From NCBI RefSeq assembly GCF_004122095.1, contig NZ_SAWZ01000003.1, positions 124,001-188,000 of the forward strand: a DNA stretch of 64,000 nt, given 5' to 3'. The stretch comes from Pseudoxanthomonas composti. Its GTDB lineage: Bacteria > Pseudomonadota > Gammaproteobacteria > Xanthomonadales > Xanthomonadaceae. Shown one piece after another: positions 9,592 through 20,345 of this stretch (its first letter is position 1; each line of letters opens with the position of its first letter). The notes under the pieces are model-generated. The model was not told where the DNA came from, made no database searches, and saw only the letters and a list, made by a program, of their open reading frames with translations. A program made the position numbers and the translations under genes.

Positions 9592-9918
9592 ATGCGCCCA
9601 CTTCTCTTGATACTTGGTTGTCTGCCCTGTCTGGCGTGGGCCCAGGTCACCGCCACCGGCGATTACCTGGCGCGGATGGACCGCGACGGCGACGGCCGGG
9701 TCAGCCTGGAGGAGTATCTGGCATGGATGAGCTACAGCTTCGATGCGCGCGATCGCAACGGCGATGGCGTGCTCTCGCCCGATGAGCTGCCGGGCGGCCG
9801 CGGCAAGCCGATCACGCGCGAGCAGCACCGCGCACGCCTGACCGCCACCTTCCGCAAGCAGGACGTCAACGGCGATGGCTACCTGAGCGCCAAGGAGCTG
9901 GCCGCGCCACCGCAGTAG
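9592..9918 (+). CDS. secreted EF-hand calcium-binding protein
   Basis: A 108-aa protein with a signal peptide (MRPLLLILGCLPCLAWAQ) and three EF-hand loops: DRDGDGRVSLEE, DRNGDGVLSPDE and DVNGDGYLSAKE. Each has the D-x-D/N-x-D-G spacing and the closing Glu at position 12, so calcium binding is likely. Acts in the periplasm or outside the cell. An ATG-less upstream extension exists but would destroy the signal peptide, so 9592 is used. No functional link to its neighbours is apparent. Confidence 0.85.
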   Translation: MRPLLLILGCLPCLAWAQVTATGDYLARMDRDGDGRVSLEEYLAWMSYSFDARDRNGDGVLSPDELPGGRGKPITREQHRARLTATFRKQDVNGDGYLSAKELAAPPQ

Positions 9919-10085
9919 GTAAGGTGGATGACGCGCTTCCATCCACCACCGCCACCGCGTCACGGACGGGGTGGGCGTAGCGGTGTAGCAGGCTTATCCG
10001 CCACGGACGCCTCGGTGGACAAGCTTCGCGTTGTCCACCCTACATGGATGGCGCGCTTGCATCCATCATCGGCGAGCCCGCGGGC
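9919..10085. repeat. GTGGATGAC/GTGGACAAC intergenic repeat, copy 1
   Basis: Short palindromic units fill this stretch: GGTGGATGACGCGCTTCC followed by ATCCACC, and GGTGGACAAGCTTCGCGTTG followed by TCCACC. The same units occur in the opposite order near 44.9-45.05 kb. Units of this type are scattered through xanthomonad genomes; no coding function is visible. Confidence 0.75.
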
Positions 10086-10117
10086 CTGCCCGCTGTTTGC
10101 CCAACTGCCCAGACAAA

Positions 10118-10145
10118 CAGAAGGCCGCCCTGGGGCGGCCTTCTG
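10118..10145 (-). terminator. rho-independent terminator of the MFS gene
   Basis: CAGAAGGCCGCCC and GGGCGGCCTTCTG form a 13-bp stem with a two-base centre, about 20 bp past the stop of the MFS gene. On the minus strand it is followed by GTTTGTCT, a weak U-rich tail. Confidence 0.75.
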
Positions 10146-10166
10146 CACCAGACATGACGCCAAAGC

Positions 10167-11828
10167 TTACTTGGTGATATCCACGTCCTTGGTCTCGCGC
10201 AGGAACAGCGCGCCGATCACCAGCGTCATCAGGGCGATGCCGATCGGATACCACAGGCCCTTGTACATGTCGCCGGTGCCGGCCACCAGGCCGAAGGAGA
10301 TCGCCGGCAGGAAGCCGCCGAACCAGCCATTGCCGATGTGGTAGGGCAGGGACATGGAGGTGTAGCGGATGCGGGTGGGGAACAGCTCGACCAGATAGGC
10401 GGCGATCGGGCCGTAGACCATGGTCACGTACACCACCAGCACCCACAGGCAGAACAGCGCCATCGGCACGTTGATGCGCGCGGTATCGGCCTTCTCCGGA
10501 TAGCCGGCCGCGCTCAGCTGCGCCTTGAGCGACTTGCCGAAGTCGGCGGTCTTGCCCTTCAGGTCGGCCGAGGCCAGGCCCTCACCCTCGAACGAGGTCA
10601 CTTCCGCATTGCCGACGTTGACCTTGGCCAGGGTGCCGGCCGGGGCGGCCTGCACGCTGTAGGGCACGCCGGCCTTGGTCAGCGCGGTGGCGGCGATGTC
10701 GCAGGAGCTGTTGAACTTGCGCACGCCCACCGGATCGAACTGGAAGCTGCAGGTGTCCGGGTCGGCCACGATCACCGCCGGGGCCTTGGCGCGGGCTTCT
10801 TCCACCGCCGGGTTGGCCGCATGGGTCAGACCCTTGAACAGCGGGATGTAGGTCACCGCGGCCAGCAGGCAGCCGGCCAGGATGATCTTCTTGCGGCCGA
10901 TGCGGTCGGACAGCCAGCCGAAGAAGATGAACAACGGCGTGCCCAGCAGCAGCGCACCGGCGATCAGCAGGTAGGACACGGTGGCATCGACCTTGAGCGT
11001 GCTGCTCAGGAAGAACAGCGCGTAGAACTGGCCGCCGTACCACACCACGGCCTGGCCGGCAGTGGCGCCCAGCAGCACCAGCAGCATCAGCTTGAGGTTG
11101 CCGCCCTTGACGCTGTCGCGGAACGGGGTCTTGGAGCCCTTGCCCTCGGCCTTCATCTGCTGGAACAGCGGCGACTCGCTCAGCTGCAGGCGGATCCACA
11201 CCGACACGCCCAGCAGGATGATCGACACCAGGAACGGAATGCGCCAGCCCCAGGCCTCGAAGGCCTCGTTGCCCAGCGTGTAGCGGCAGGCCAGGATGAT
11301 CGCCAGCGACAGGAACAGGCCCAGCGTGGCGGTGCACTGGATGAAGCTGGTGTACAGCCCGCGCTTGTCGTCGGGGGCGTGCTCGGCCACGTAGGTCGCC
11401 GCGCCGCCGTACTCGCCGCCCATGGCCAGGCCCTGGGCCAGGCGCAGGATGATCAGGATCACCGGCGCGGCGAAGCCGATCGAGGCGTAGTTGGGCAGCA
11501 CGCCCACCAGGAAGGTGGAGATGCCCATGATCAGGATGGTGACCAGGAAGGTGTACTTGCGGCCGATGCGATCGCCCAGGCTGCCGAAGAAGGCCGCACC
11601 GAACGGGCGCACGAAGAACCCGGCGGCAAAGGCCAGCAGGGCGAAGATCATGCCGGTGGTTTCATTGACGCCGCTGAAGAACTGCTTGGCGATGATGGCC
11701 GCCAGCGAGCCGTACAGGAAGAAGTCGTACCACTCGAAGACGGTGCCGAGGCTGGACGCGAAGATGACCTTCTTGTGGCCCTTGGTGAGGGCGGCCTTGT
11801 GGCCGCCTGGGATGGCGCTGCTGGACAT
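10167..11828 (-). CDS. MHS-type MFS transporter with large periplasmic loop
   Basis: Metabolite:H+ symporter of 553 aa in the ProP/ShiA branch of the major facilitator superfamily. The N-terminus has the family pattern VFEWYDFFLYG and the loop motif GSLGDRIGRKYT; a second copy, GWLSDRIGRKK, opens the C-terminal half. An insert of about 120 residues containing two cysteines sits between the predicted ninth and tenth membrane helices. The next gene upstream encodes a DcaP-type porin and acs is divergent from that, so a small carboxylate such as acetate is the best guess for the substrate; this is context only. GGAGGGG lies 8 bp before the ATG at 11828. Confidence 0.85.
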   Translation of the reverse strand: MSSSAIPGGHKAALTKGHKKVIFASSLGTVFEWYDFFLYGSLAAIIAKQFFSGVNETTGMIFALLAFAAGFFVRPFGAAFFGSLGDRIGRKYTFLVTILIMGISTFLVGVLPNYASIGFAAPVILIILRLAQGLAMGGEYGGAATYVAEHAPDDKRGLYTSFIQCTATLGLFLSLAIILACRYTLGNEAFEAWGWRIPFLVSIILLGVSVWIRLQLSESPLFQQMKAEGKGSKTPFRDSVKGGNLKLMLLVLLGATAGQAVVWYGGQFYALFFLSSTLKVDATVSYLLIAGALLLGTPLFIFFGWLSDRIGRKKIILAGCLLAAVTYIPLFKGLTHAANPAVEEARAKAPAVIVADPDTCSFQFDPVGVRKFNSSCDIAATALTKAGVPYSVQAAPAGTLAKVNVGNAEVTSFEGEGLASADLKGKTADFGKSLKAQLSAAGYPEKADTARINVPMALFCLWVLVVYVTMVYGPIAAYLVELFPTRIRYTSMSLPYHIGNGWFGGFLPAISFGLVAGTGDMYKGLWYPIGIALMTLVIGALFLRETKDVDITK

Positions 11829-11956
11829 GGATGCTTCCCCTCCGAAGCGATGACGCGTGCGAGACCGATGGTGCCGGCGCGCGCCGGCGTGAGTGGGGGC
11901 GGATCGTCAGCGGCATCCCTCCCAGGTGCCGCCGGCGACCCGCGCCCGGTGCGCGA

Positions 11957-13399
11957 TCAGAAGCTGTACTTGGCGGTGAACTGCAGGCGCGAGATGTCGC
12001 CAGAAGCGCCGCTGACGACGTTGCGACGGCCGTACATCACCTCGGCGCCGATATCGATCTTGGGCAGCGGCGAGTAGAACAGGTTGGCGCGCAGGCTCTG
12101 CATGCGGGTGGTGCCCATGGGCCCGGTGTTGGCGATGTCGCGGTCCATGTCCACGATGGAGTACATCATCGTGCTGCGCAGGGTCGGAGTGAACTTGTGG
12201 TTCCAGCCCACCCAGCCGGCGACGGTGTCGATGGCATGCAGGTCGCCCTGGGCATCCACTTCCACGTCCGGGCCGCTGCCCAGGCCCATGTAGCTGGCGA
12301 TGCCCTTGCCGTAGGTGGCCTGGTAGCTGATGGCGTTGGTGGGGCTGAGGATCCACTTGCCGCCGGCGGTGACCGCGCCGCCGAAGGCGGTGTCGTCGGT
12401 CAGCGCGGTCTGGGTGGCGAACTCACGGGCGATGGCGGCCATGCCGAAGGTGCCCCAGTCGCCCTTCCAGGCATAGCGCACGGTCAGGTCCGGCATGCCG
12501 CCGCGATCGGAGGCCAGGGTCGCGCCGCCGCCGTTGTAGGCGCTGGTCAGGGTTTCGGGGTTTTCCGCCGACAGGCTCAGCCCGCCCTTGGTGTAGCGGA
12601 TCTGCGCGCGACGGCTGAAGAGCACGCCGTCGGTCGGGCCCAGGATGTCGGCCGCTTCGGGGAAGTTGGTCGCATCGATGAAGTTGGACCAGGTCTGGCC
12701 GGCCAGCCAGTTGTTCCAGGACAGATACGCATGGCGCAGCGTGCTGCCGTGCAGGTTGTTGATCTGGTTGGAGACGTTGTCCGACCCGAAGAAGTCCATT
12801 TCGATGAAGCCGGTCATGCGGTTGCCGTCTTCGGTGATGGTGTCCACGCCCACGTTGAAGCGCGAGAACTTGGCGTGGAAATCGGTATCGATGCCGCCGG
12901 CCTTGCCGCCTACCGGCGTCTGCTGCGGGATGTACAGCAGCCGGCCGACCGCGCCTTCGCCCAGCGCGCCGTCGTAGGTCTTGGTGGTCAGGAAGTCGGC
13001 CTTGAGGAAGCCACCGAAACGGATGGTGGTGTTGGGATTGGCGCCAGGCGTGAGCGTGATGCCCTGGATCGGCTTGTTCTGCGGCTGCACCGCCACCGGC
13101 TGCGCCACCGGGCCACTGCCCGGGGTGCCGGGGAACTTGGGCTGGGTGGTGCTGGCCACGCCCGGCGGCGCGGAGGTCACCGGCCCGCTCGGCGGCGGCG
13201 GCGGTGGCGGCGGGGCGGCCACGACGGGCGCCTGCTGGCGCTCCATCAGCGTCTGCACCATGGCTTCCAACTGGGCCACACGTGCTTCCAGCTCCTTCTC
13301 CTTGGCGGTCTGCGCCAGCACGGCGCCTGGCGCCATCAGGGCCAGCGTCAATGCGCAGGCCAGCGGACGTCTTGCCATCGATGCAATACGTGAAGTCAT
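11957..13399 (-). CDS. DcaP-like trimeric outer-membrane porin
   Basis: Outer-membrane channel of 480 aa. A signal peptide ends at VLAQ and is followed by a coiled coil (KEKELEARVAQLEAMVQTL), a proline-rich linker with eight consecutive Pro, and a beta-barrel of about 380 residues ending in aromatic Phe (TAKYSF), as required for barrel assembly. A coiled coil plus barrel is the DcaP layout; family members take up dicarboxylates and other anions. It lies 128 bp upstream of the MFS gene on the same strand, so outer- and inner-membrane uptake are probably coupled. AGGGG precedes the ATG at 13399. The 257-bp divergent gap to acs should hold both promoters. Confidence 0.87.
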   Translation of the reverse strand: MTSRIASMARRPLACALTLALMAPGAVLAQTAKEKELEARVAQLEAMVQTLMERQQAPVVAAPPPPPPPPSGPVTSAPPGVASTTQPKFPGTPGSGPVAQPVAVQPQNKPIQGITLTPGANPNTTIRFGGFLKADFLTTKTYDGALGEGAVGRLLYIPQQTPVGGKAGGIDTDFHAKFSRFNVGVDTITEDGNRMTGFIEMDFFGSDNVSNQINNLHGSTLRHAYLSWNNWLAGQTWSNFIDATNFPEAADILGPTDGVLFSRRAQIRYTKGGLSLSAENPETLTSAYNGGGATLASDRGGMPDLTVRYAWKGDWGTFGMAAIAREFATQTALTDDTAFGGAVTAGGKWILSPTNAISYQATYGKGIASYMGLGSGPDVEVDAQGDLHAIDTVAGWVGWNHKFTPTLRSTMMYSIVDMDRDIANTGPMGTTRMQSLRANLFYSPLPKIDIGAEVMYGRRNVVSGASGDISRLQFTAKYSF

Positions 13400-13656
13400 G
13401 TCGATCCCCTAGCGTTTGAAAGTCGCCGTCGAGCGGACGGAAACATCCGCATCACATTGCGGAATGGCAGCAGACTGCGCGTGGCTTCCTGCCGCCGGAT
13501 ATGCATCTTTGGTCGATAAATCCGCAACTTGCGACCATGGTCTAAGCGTTCTGCTGCACCGCGCAACGCGTGAATACGGCACACTGATCGCGTTGCTTGG
13601 AAGGCAGGTTCAGGCGTTTTTCTACCCCACTCATGCACGTGTTTTTGGAGGCTGCA

Positions 13657-15600
<1,944 letters not shown>

Positions 15601-15660
15601 CCTCAACGCATGACGGCCCACCGCAGCGCACAGGCGCGCGGGGCTCCTGGGAGGGAGCTG

Positions 15661-15698
15661 GACGAAGTGGCGGGTTTGGGAGGGCCTGCCACTTCGTC
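15661..15698. other. inverted repeat between acs and the response regulator
   Basis: GACGAAGTGGC and GCCACTTCGTC form a perfect 11-bp inverted repeat with a 16-base loop, 60 bp past acs and 36 bp before the response-regulator start. There is no T-run, so it is not a classical terminator. It could be a Rho-dependent stop, an mRNA-stabilising hairpin or an operator. Confidence 0.5.
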
Positions 15699-15734
15699 GG
15701 TGCGTCACCATGGTTTTCATGTAACGTGATCCAC

Positions 15735-16409
15735 ATGCCCCCAGCCAACACCATCCTGGTCGCCGACGACCACCCGCTCTTCCGCGAGGCGCTGCGAGGC
15801 GCCGTCCAGCGGGTCCTTCCCGACGCCACCCTGCACGAGGCCGACAGCGTCGATGCGCTGTACACGCTGGTCGATGCCCATCCGGACGCCGACCTGCTGC
15901 TGCTGGACCTCAACATGCCCGGCGCCCACGGCTTCAACGCCCTGGTCCACCTGCGCGCCCTGCACCCGGAGCTGCCGGTGGTGGTGGTCTCCGCACGCGA
16001 GGAGCCGGCGGTGATGCGCCGCGCGCTGGACCATGGCGCGCTGGGCTTCATCCCCAAGTCGGTGGACTCGGACACCATCGGTACAGCCATCGGCCAGGTG
16101 CTCGATGGCGAGCGCTGGGCGCCTGAAGAAGCGCACAACGCCCCGGCCATCGGCCGCGACGAGCAGGAAGTGGCCGAGCGCCTGCGCGATTTGACCCCGC
16201 AGCAGTTCCGCGTGCTGCAGATGCTGGGCGCCGGCCGCCTCAACAAGCAGATCGCCTACGACCTGGGCGTGTCCGAAGCCACCATCAAGGCCCACGTCAC
16301 CGCCATCCTGCGCAAGCTGGGCGTGATCAACCGCACCCAGGCCGTGCTGATGGCCGGCCGCCTGTCGGTGGACCCCGATGGTCTGATCCCGCCGCCGGAA
16401 GAAGATTGA
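15735..16409 (+). CDS. LuxR-family response regulator (CrbR/ErdR-like)
   Basis: NarL-type response regulator of 224 aa. The receiver domain covers residues 5-125 (acidic DD at 11-12, phospho-Asp58 in LLLLDLNMPG, Lys in FIPKS). The helix-turn-helix covers about 152-210 (LTPQQFRVLQML, NKQIAYDLGVSEATIKAHV). It is convergent with a symporter-type histidine kinase and directly downstream of acs. The homologous pair CrbS/CrbR activates acs in Vibrio and Pseudomonas, so an acetate-switch role is likely. The start is uncertain: no ribosome-binding site precedes ATG 15735, and GTG 15726 is an alternative. Confidence 0.85.
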   Translation: MPPANTILVADDHPLFREALRGAVQRVLPDATLHEADSVDALYTLVDAHPDADLLLLDLNMPGAHGFNALVHLRALHPELPVVVVSAREEPAVMRRALDHGALGFIPKSVDSDTIGTAIGQVLDGERWAPEEAHNAPAIGRDEQEVAERLRDLTPQQFRVLQMLGAGRLNKQIAYDLGVSEATIKAHVTAILRKLGVINRTQAVLMAGRLSVDPDGLIPPPEED

Positions 16410-16433
16410 GCATCAGCCGCTCACCGCAGAACT

Positions 16434-16461
16434 GAAAACGCCGCCCGAGGGCGGCGTTTTC
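16434..16461. terminator. bidirectional rho-independent terminator
   Basis: GAAAACGCCGCCC and GGGCGGCGTTTTC form a 13-bp perfect stem with a GA centre. The A/T-rich stem base gives a U-run on both strands, so it can serve both the response-regulator gene and the convergent sensor-kinase gene. Confidence 0.9.
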
Positions 16462-16487
16462 GTTTCTGAGGTGCCGGCGAGGTGCTT

Positions 16488-19400
16488 CTACTTGGGCTCC
16501 TCGCGCGTGCGCGTGTGGTGCGCGGCCAGGAACGCGCGCAGCGAGGCCGGCTTGACCGGCTTGGTCAGCAGGCGATAGCCGCGCTCGCGCGCCATGCGCT
16601 TGAGCTCGTCGCGGCCGTCGGCGGTCAGCAGCGCGCCGGCGATCGGCCGGGGGCTGGCCGCGCGCAGGGCGTCCAGGGCATCCAGGCCTTCCATGCGGTC
16701 GTGCAGGTGGTAGTCCACCAGCATGATCGGCGGGCCCTGCTGCACCTTCTCCAGCGCTTCGTCGACCGTGCTGGCGGTGATGACATCCACCTTCCAGCGC
16801 GTGAGCAGCATGCGCATGCCGTCCAGGATCTCCTGGTCGTTGTCCACGCACAGTACGCGCAGCCCGGCCAGGGAGTCGGCCTGCGGCGTGGGCCGGTTGC
16901 GATGCTGGTACAGGTCGGTGGCCACCTGCACGCGCGGCACGGAGATGGAGAACATGCTGCCCAGGTCCACCGTGCTGCGCGCGTCCAGGCGGTGGCCGAG
17001 CAGGCGCGAGATGCGCTGGCAGATCGACAGCCCCAGGCCCAGGCCCTGTTCGCCCCAGTCGAAGGCCTGCTGGTAGCGGTGGAACTCGTCGAAGATCTGC
17101 TGCATGTGGTTGGGCGGGATGCCCGGGCCGGTGTCCCACACCTGCAGCTCCACCTCGTTGCCGCGCCCGCGCAGGCCCAGCACGATGCGGCCCTTGCGGG
17201 TGTAGCGCAGCGCATTGGCGATGAAGTTCTGCAGCACCCGGCGCAGCAGGCGGCGGTCGCTGCGCACCGGCGCGCTGCGCGCATGCACGCGCAGGTCCAG
17301 GCCACGGCCCTTGGCCACCGGCGCGTACTGCGAGGCGATGTCGCGCAGCAGTTCGCCAGCGTCGAAGTCGGTCAGCTGCGCCTCCAGCTTGCCCGCATCC
17401 AGGCGCGAGACGTCCAGCAGGCCGTCCAGCAGTTCCTCGGCCGCGCGCAGCGAGGCGTCCACGCGCTCGGCCAGGTGGCGCTGCTCGTCGAAGCTGTCGG
17501 TGAAGCGCAGCGCCGAGGTGAACAGCCGCGCGGCGTTGAGCGGCTGCAGCACGTCATGGCTGATCGCGGCCAAAAAGCGGGTCTTGGACTGCTGCGCCAT
17601 CTCCGCCTCGCGGCTGCGCTCGGTCACGCGCTGCTCCAGGGTCTCGTTGGCCTCGCGCAGGGCCTGCTCGGCGTGCTTGAAGTCGGTCACGTCGTTGTAG
17701 CTGGTGACATAGCCGCCGCCGGGCAGGGGCTGGCCGCGCATCTCGATCACCTGGCCGTCGCTGCGCACGCGCTCGAACACATGCGGCGAGCCGGCGCGCA
17801 TGTACTCGATGCGCTTGTTGACCTGCTCGCCGATATCGTCGCTGCTGTTGCCCAGCTCGCCGCGCTCGGCGTTGTAGCGGTACAGGTCGGCGACCGGGCG
17901 GCCGACGTAGAGCATGCCTTCGGGATAGCCGAACATCTGCTGGTAGCGGCGGTTCCAGGCCACCAGGCGCATGTCCGGATCGACCACGCTGACCCCGGAG
18001 CTGATGTTCTCCAGCGTGGTGGAGAGGATCTCGCGGTTGAAGCGCAGCTCCTGGCCGGTCTCGTCCAGCACCGCCACCACCTCGCCCAGGTCCATGCCTT
18101 GCCCGCGCAGCACGCTGGTCAGCACCAGGCGTGCCGAGGCCGCGCCGATGGCCGCGGCCAGCAGGCGCTCGGTGAACTGCACCCACAGCCGGTCGGCCTG
18201 CGCCTCGGGCTTGAGCTCGCGCATCAACTCGGCGGCCTCCTCGGCGAAGGCGCGCTGGGCATGGCGCTCGCCGAGCACGCGCTCGGCCAGCGACATCAGG
18301 TCGGCCACGCGCACGTTGCCCGGCCAGTCGCTGGGCGCCAGCGTGCGCCGCTGCGCGTACGGGTCCAGGAACTGGGCGATGCGCAGGCGCTCGTCCACGC
18401 CGGGGCGCCAGCGCGCGGAGGTGATCATCATGGTCGCGCCGTTGAGCAGCAGCGACCAGAACACGCCGTGGGTCAGCGGGTCCCAGCCGGTCAGGTTGAA
18501 CAAGGCCTGCGGGCGCAGCCAGGCGATGTCGAAGGGCCCGGTGACGATCCACTGCGGTCCCAGCCAGCCCGACTGGGACAGGGCGGGCAGCAGCAGGGTG
18601 TAGACCCACAGCACGAAGCCCACCAGCAGGCCGCGCTCCACGCCGCGACGGCTGGCCCCGCGCCAGTACAGCCCGCCCAGCATGCCCGGGGCGAACTGCG
18701 CCACCGCGCCGAAGGCCACCAGGCCGTAGGCGGCCAGGTTGGAATCGGCGCTGATGTTGTGGTGGTAGCTGTAGGCGCCCAGCGCCAGCAGGCCGATGGT
18801 CAGGCGGCGGATCCACAGCACGCGCGGGGCGGCGGCGGCCTTGGCGCCGTCCTCGTCCAGGTCCCGGCGCAGCAGCACCGGCATGACCAGGTCGTTGCTG
18901 ACCATGGTGGCCAGGGCGATGCTGCCCATGATCACCATGCCGGTGGCGGCCGAGAAGCCGCCGATGTAGGCGGCCAGCGCCAGGGCGGTGTTGCCGTTGG
19001 CCAGCGGCAGGGCCAGCACGAAGGTATCGCTGGGCACGGTGCCGTCGCTGCCGAACAGGGCCACGCCGGCCGCGGCGATGGGCACCACCATCAGCGAGAT
19101 CAGCAGCAGGTAGCCGCCGAACATCCAGCGCGCATGGCGCACATCGCCGACATCGCCGCATTCGACCACCGCCACGTGGAATTGCCGCGGCAGGCAGAAG
19201 ATCGCCAGGAACGCCAGCAGGGTCTGGGCGATGAAGCCCTGCGGCGGCGCGTTCTCCAGCAGGATGCGCGTGGACTCGGCCAGCGGCAGCTCGTGCTGGC
19301 CCAGCCACAGGTAGGCGAACACCGCCACCGCGATCAGCGCGCCCAGCTTGATCAGCGATTCCAGGGCGATGGCCAGCATCATGCCGTGGTGGTGCTCGGT

Positions 19401-19946
19401 GGCATCGACATGGCGCGTGCCGAACAGGATGGCGAAGGCGGCCATCAGGATCGCCACCAGCAGCGCCGGGTCGCCGAAGAACTCATCGGGCTTGGGCACG
19501 TAGCCGGTCAGCACCGCCAGGCTCATGGCCACGGCCTTGTACTGCAGCGCCAGGTAGGGCACCAGGCCGATCAGCGCAGTCAGGGTCACCAGCGCGGCCA
19601 GCCGGCGCGAGCGCCCGTAGCGGGCGGACATGAAATCGGCGATGGACACGGTGTTCTGGCTGCGCGCGATCAGCGCCAGGCGCTCGATGATGCGCCAGCC
19701 GAACAGCAGCAACAGCAGCGGGCCCAGGTAGATCGGCAGGTAGCCCCAGCCGTGGCGCACCGCGCTGCCCACCGCGCCGTAGAAGGTCCAGGACGAGCAG
19801 TACACCGCCAGCGCCAGGCTGTAGATGATCGGGCGCAGCCAGGGGCGGTTGGGATACTGGGGCTTGCGGTCACCCCACCAGGCCACGGTGAACAGGATCG
19901 CCGCATAGGCCATCGAGACCAGCAGCAGGGTCCACTTGGAGATCAA
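16488..19946 (-). CDS. solute-symporter/hybrid histidine kinase (CrbS/MxtR-like)
   Basis: Large sensor of 1152 aa. About 500 N-terminal residues form a sodium/solute symporter-like domain with some 13 membrane helices. After a linker come a PAS domain (LENISSGVSVVDPDMRLVAW), a DHp helix with phospho-His797 in AAISHDVLQPLN, a HATPase domain (GLGLGLSICQRISRLLG) and a receiver with phospho-Asp1078 in MLVDYHLHD. The architecture matches CrbS/MxtR/CbrA kinases that sense or transport short-chain metabolites. The likely output is the convergent LuxR-type regulator, and the likely target is acs. The reading frame starts at TTG 19946 (MISKWTLL); the next in-frame Met (MAYAAILF) is 11 residues later and would clip the first membrane helix. 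Confidence 0.9.
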   Translation of the reverse strand: MISKWTLLLVSMAYAAILFTVAWWGDRKPQYPNRPWLRPIIYSLALAVYCSSWTFYGAVGSAVRHGWGYLPIYLGPLLLLLFGWRIIERLALIARSQNTVSIADFMSARYGRSRRLAALVTLTALIGLVPYLALQYKAVAMSLAVLTGYVPKPDEFFGDPALLVAILMAAFAILFGTRHVDATEHHHGMMLAIALESLIKLGALIAVAVFAYLWLGQHELPLAESTRILLENAPPQGFIAQTLLAFLAIFCLPRQFHVAVVECGDVGDVRHARWMFGGYLLLISLMVVPIAAAGVALFGSDGTVPSDTFVLALPLANGNTALALAAYIGGFSAATGMVIMGSIALATMVSNDLVMPVLLRRDLDEDGAKAAAAPRVLWIRRLTIGLLALGAYSYHHNISADSNLAAYGLVAFGAVAQFAPGMLGGLYWRGASRRGVERGLLVGFVLWVYTLLLPALSQSGWLGPQWIVTGPFDIAWLRPQALFNLTGWDPLTHGVFWSLLLNGATMMITSARWRPGVDERLRIAQFLDPYAQRRTLAPSDWPGNVRVADLMSLAERVLGERHAQRAFAEEAAELMRELKPEAQADRLWVQFTERLLAAAIGAASARLVLTSVLRGQGMDLGEVVAVLDETGQELRFNREILSTTLENISSGVSVVDPDMRLVAWNRRYQQMFGYPEGMLYVGRPVADLYRYNAERGELGNSSDDIGEQVNKRIEYMRAGSPHVFERVRSDGQVIEMRGQPLPGGGYVTSYNDVTDFKHAEQALREANETLEQRVTERSREAEMAQQSKTRFLAAISHDVLQPLNAARLFTSALRFTDSFDEQRHLAERVDASLRAAEELLDGLLDVSRLDAGKLEAQLTDFDAGELLRDIASQYAPVAKGRGLDLRVHARSAPVRSDRRLLRRVLQNFIANALRYTRKGRIVLGLRGRGNEVELQVWDTGPGIPPNHMQQIFDEFHRYQQAFDWGEQGLGLGLSICQRISRLLGHRLDARSTVDLGSMFSISVPRVQVATDLYQHRNRPTPQADSLAGLRVLCVDNDQEILDGMRMLLTRWKVDVITASTVDEALEKVQQGPPIMLVDYHLHDRMEGLDALDALRAASPRPIAGALLTADGRDELKRMARERGYRLLTKPVKPASLRAFLAAHHTRTREEPK

Positions 19947-19990
19947 CGGTCAGACCTGGCAGGGGCTAGGGAGCGGACAGTGTAATGGGG

Positions 19991-20345
19991 CAGGAACGAG
20001 TGGGGAGGAACGAGGAACGAGTTGGGGCAGGCGAGGAGTGAGCGAAGGCGAGGAGTGAGCGCAGAGGAGTGAGGAGTGAGCAGAGCAACAGCCGCTTGCA
20101 TGAGCGCACCTAGTGGATCGAGCCCACCTGTGGGAGCGGCTTCAGCCGCGAAAGGCTTTCCCCTCAGCAACTTCCGGGGCAGGCCCCTTCGCGGCTGAAG
20201 CCGCTCCCACAGGGTCGAAAGCTCATCGCGGGCCTTGCTCACTCCTCACTCCTCCCCACTCACTCCTCGCCTTCGCTCACTCCTCACTCCTCCCCACTCA
20301 CTCCTCGCCTGCCCCCACTCGTTCCTCGTTCCTCTCCACTCGTTT
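19991..20345. repeat. nested inverted repeat: GGAGTGAG arms around a REP pair
   Basis: The 351-bp gap between the sensor kinase and the FAD protein holds no gene. The outer left arm (19991-20082) carries CAGGAACGAGTGGGGAGG and GCGAGGAGTGAG units. The outer right arm (about 20237-20345) is its reverse complement with small changes and runs into the 3' end of the FAD-protein gene, supplying its stop codon. A REP pair sits between the arms. The layout is that of a composite palindrome built by repeated insertion or duplication. Confidence 0.8.
20127..20213. repeat. REP-type inverted pair (BIME-like)
   Basis: A 26-bp sequence beginning CCTGTGGGAGCGGC (20127-20152) is repeated as a perfect inverted copy at 20188-20213 across 35 bp. 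The unit GGGAGCGGCTTCAGCCGCGA is the common Pseudomonas/xanthomonad REP, normally mobilised by RAYT transposases. No RAYT gene is in this window. Confidence 0.85.

Noticed and set aside
16482..19985. 1167-codon open frame antisense to the sensor kinase
   Set aside because: Mirror of a real gene whose third-position GC removes stops; composition is His/Gln/Arg-rich and no family is recognisable.
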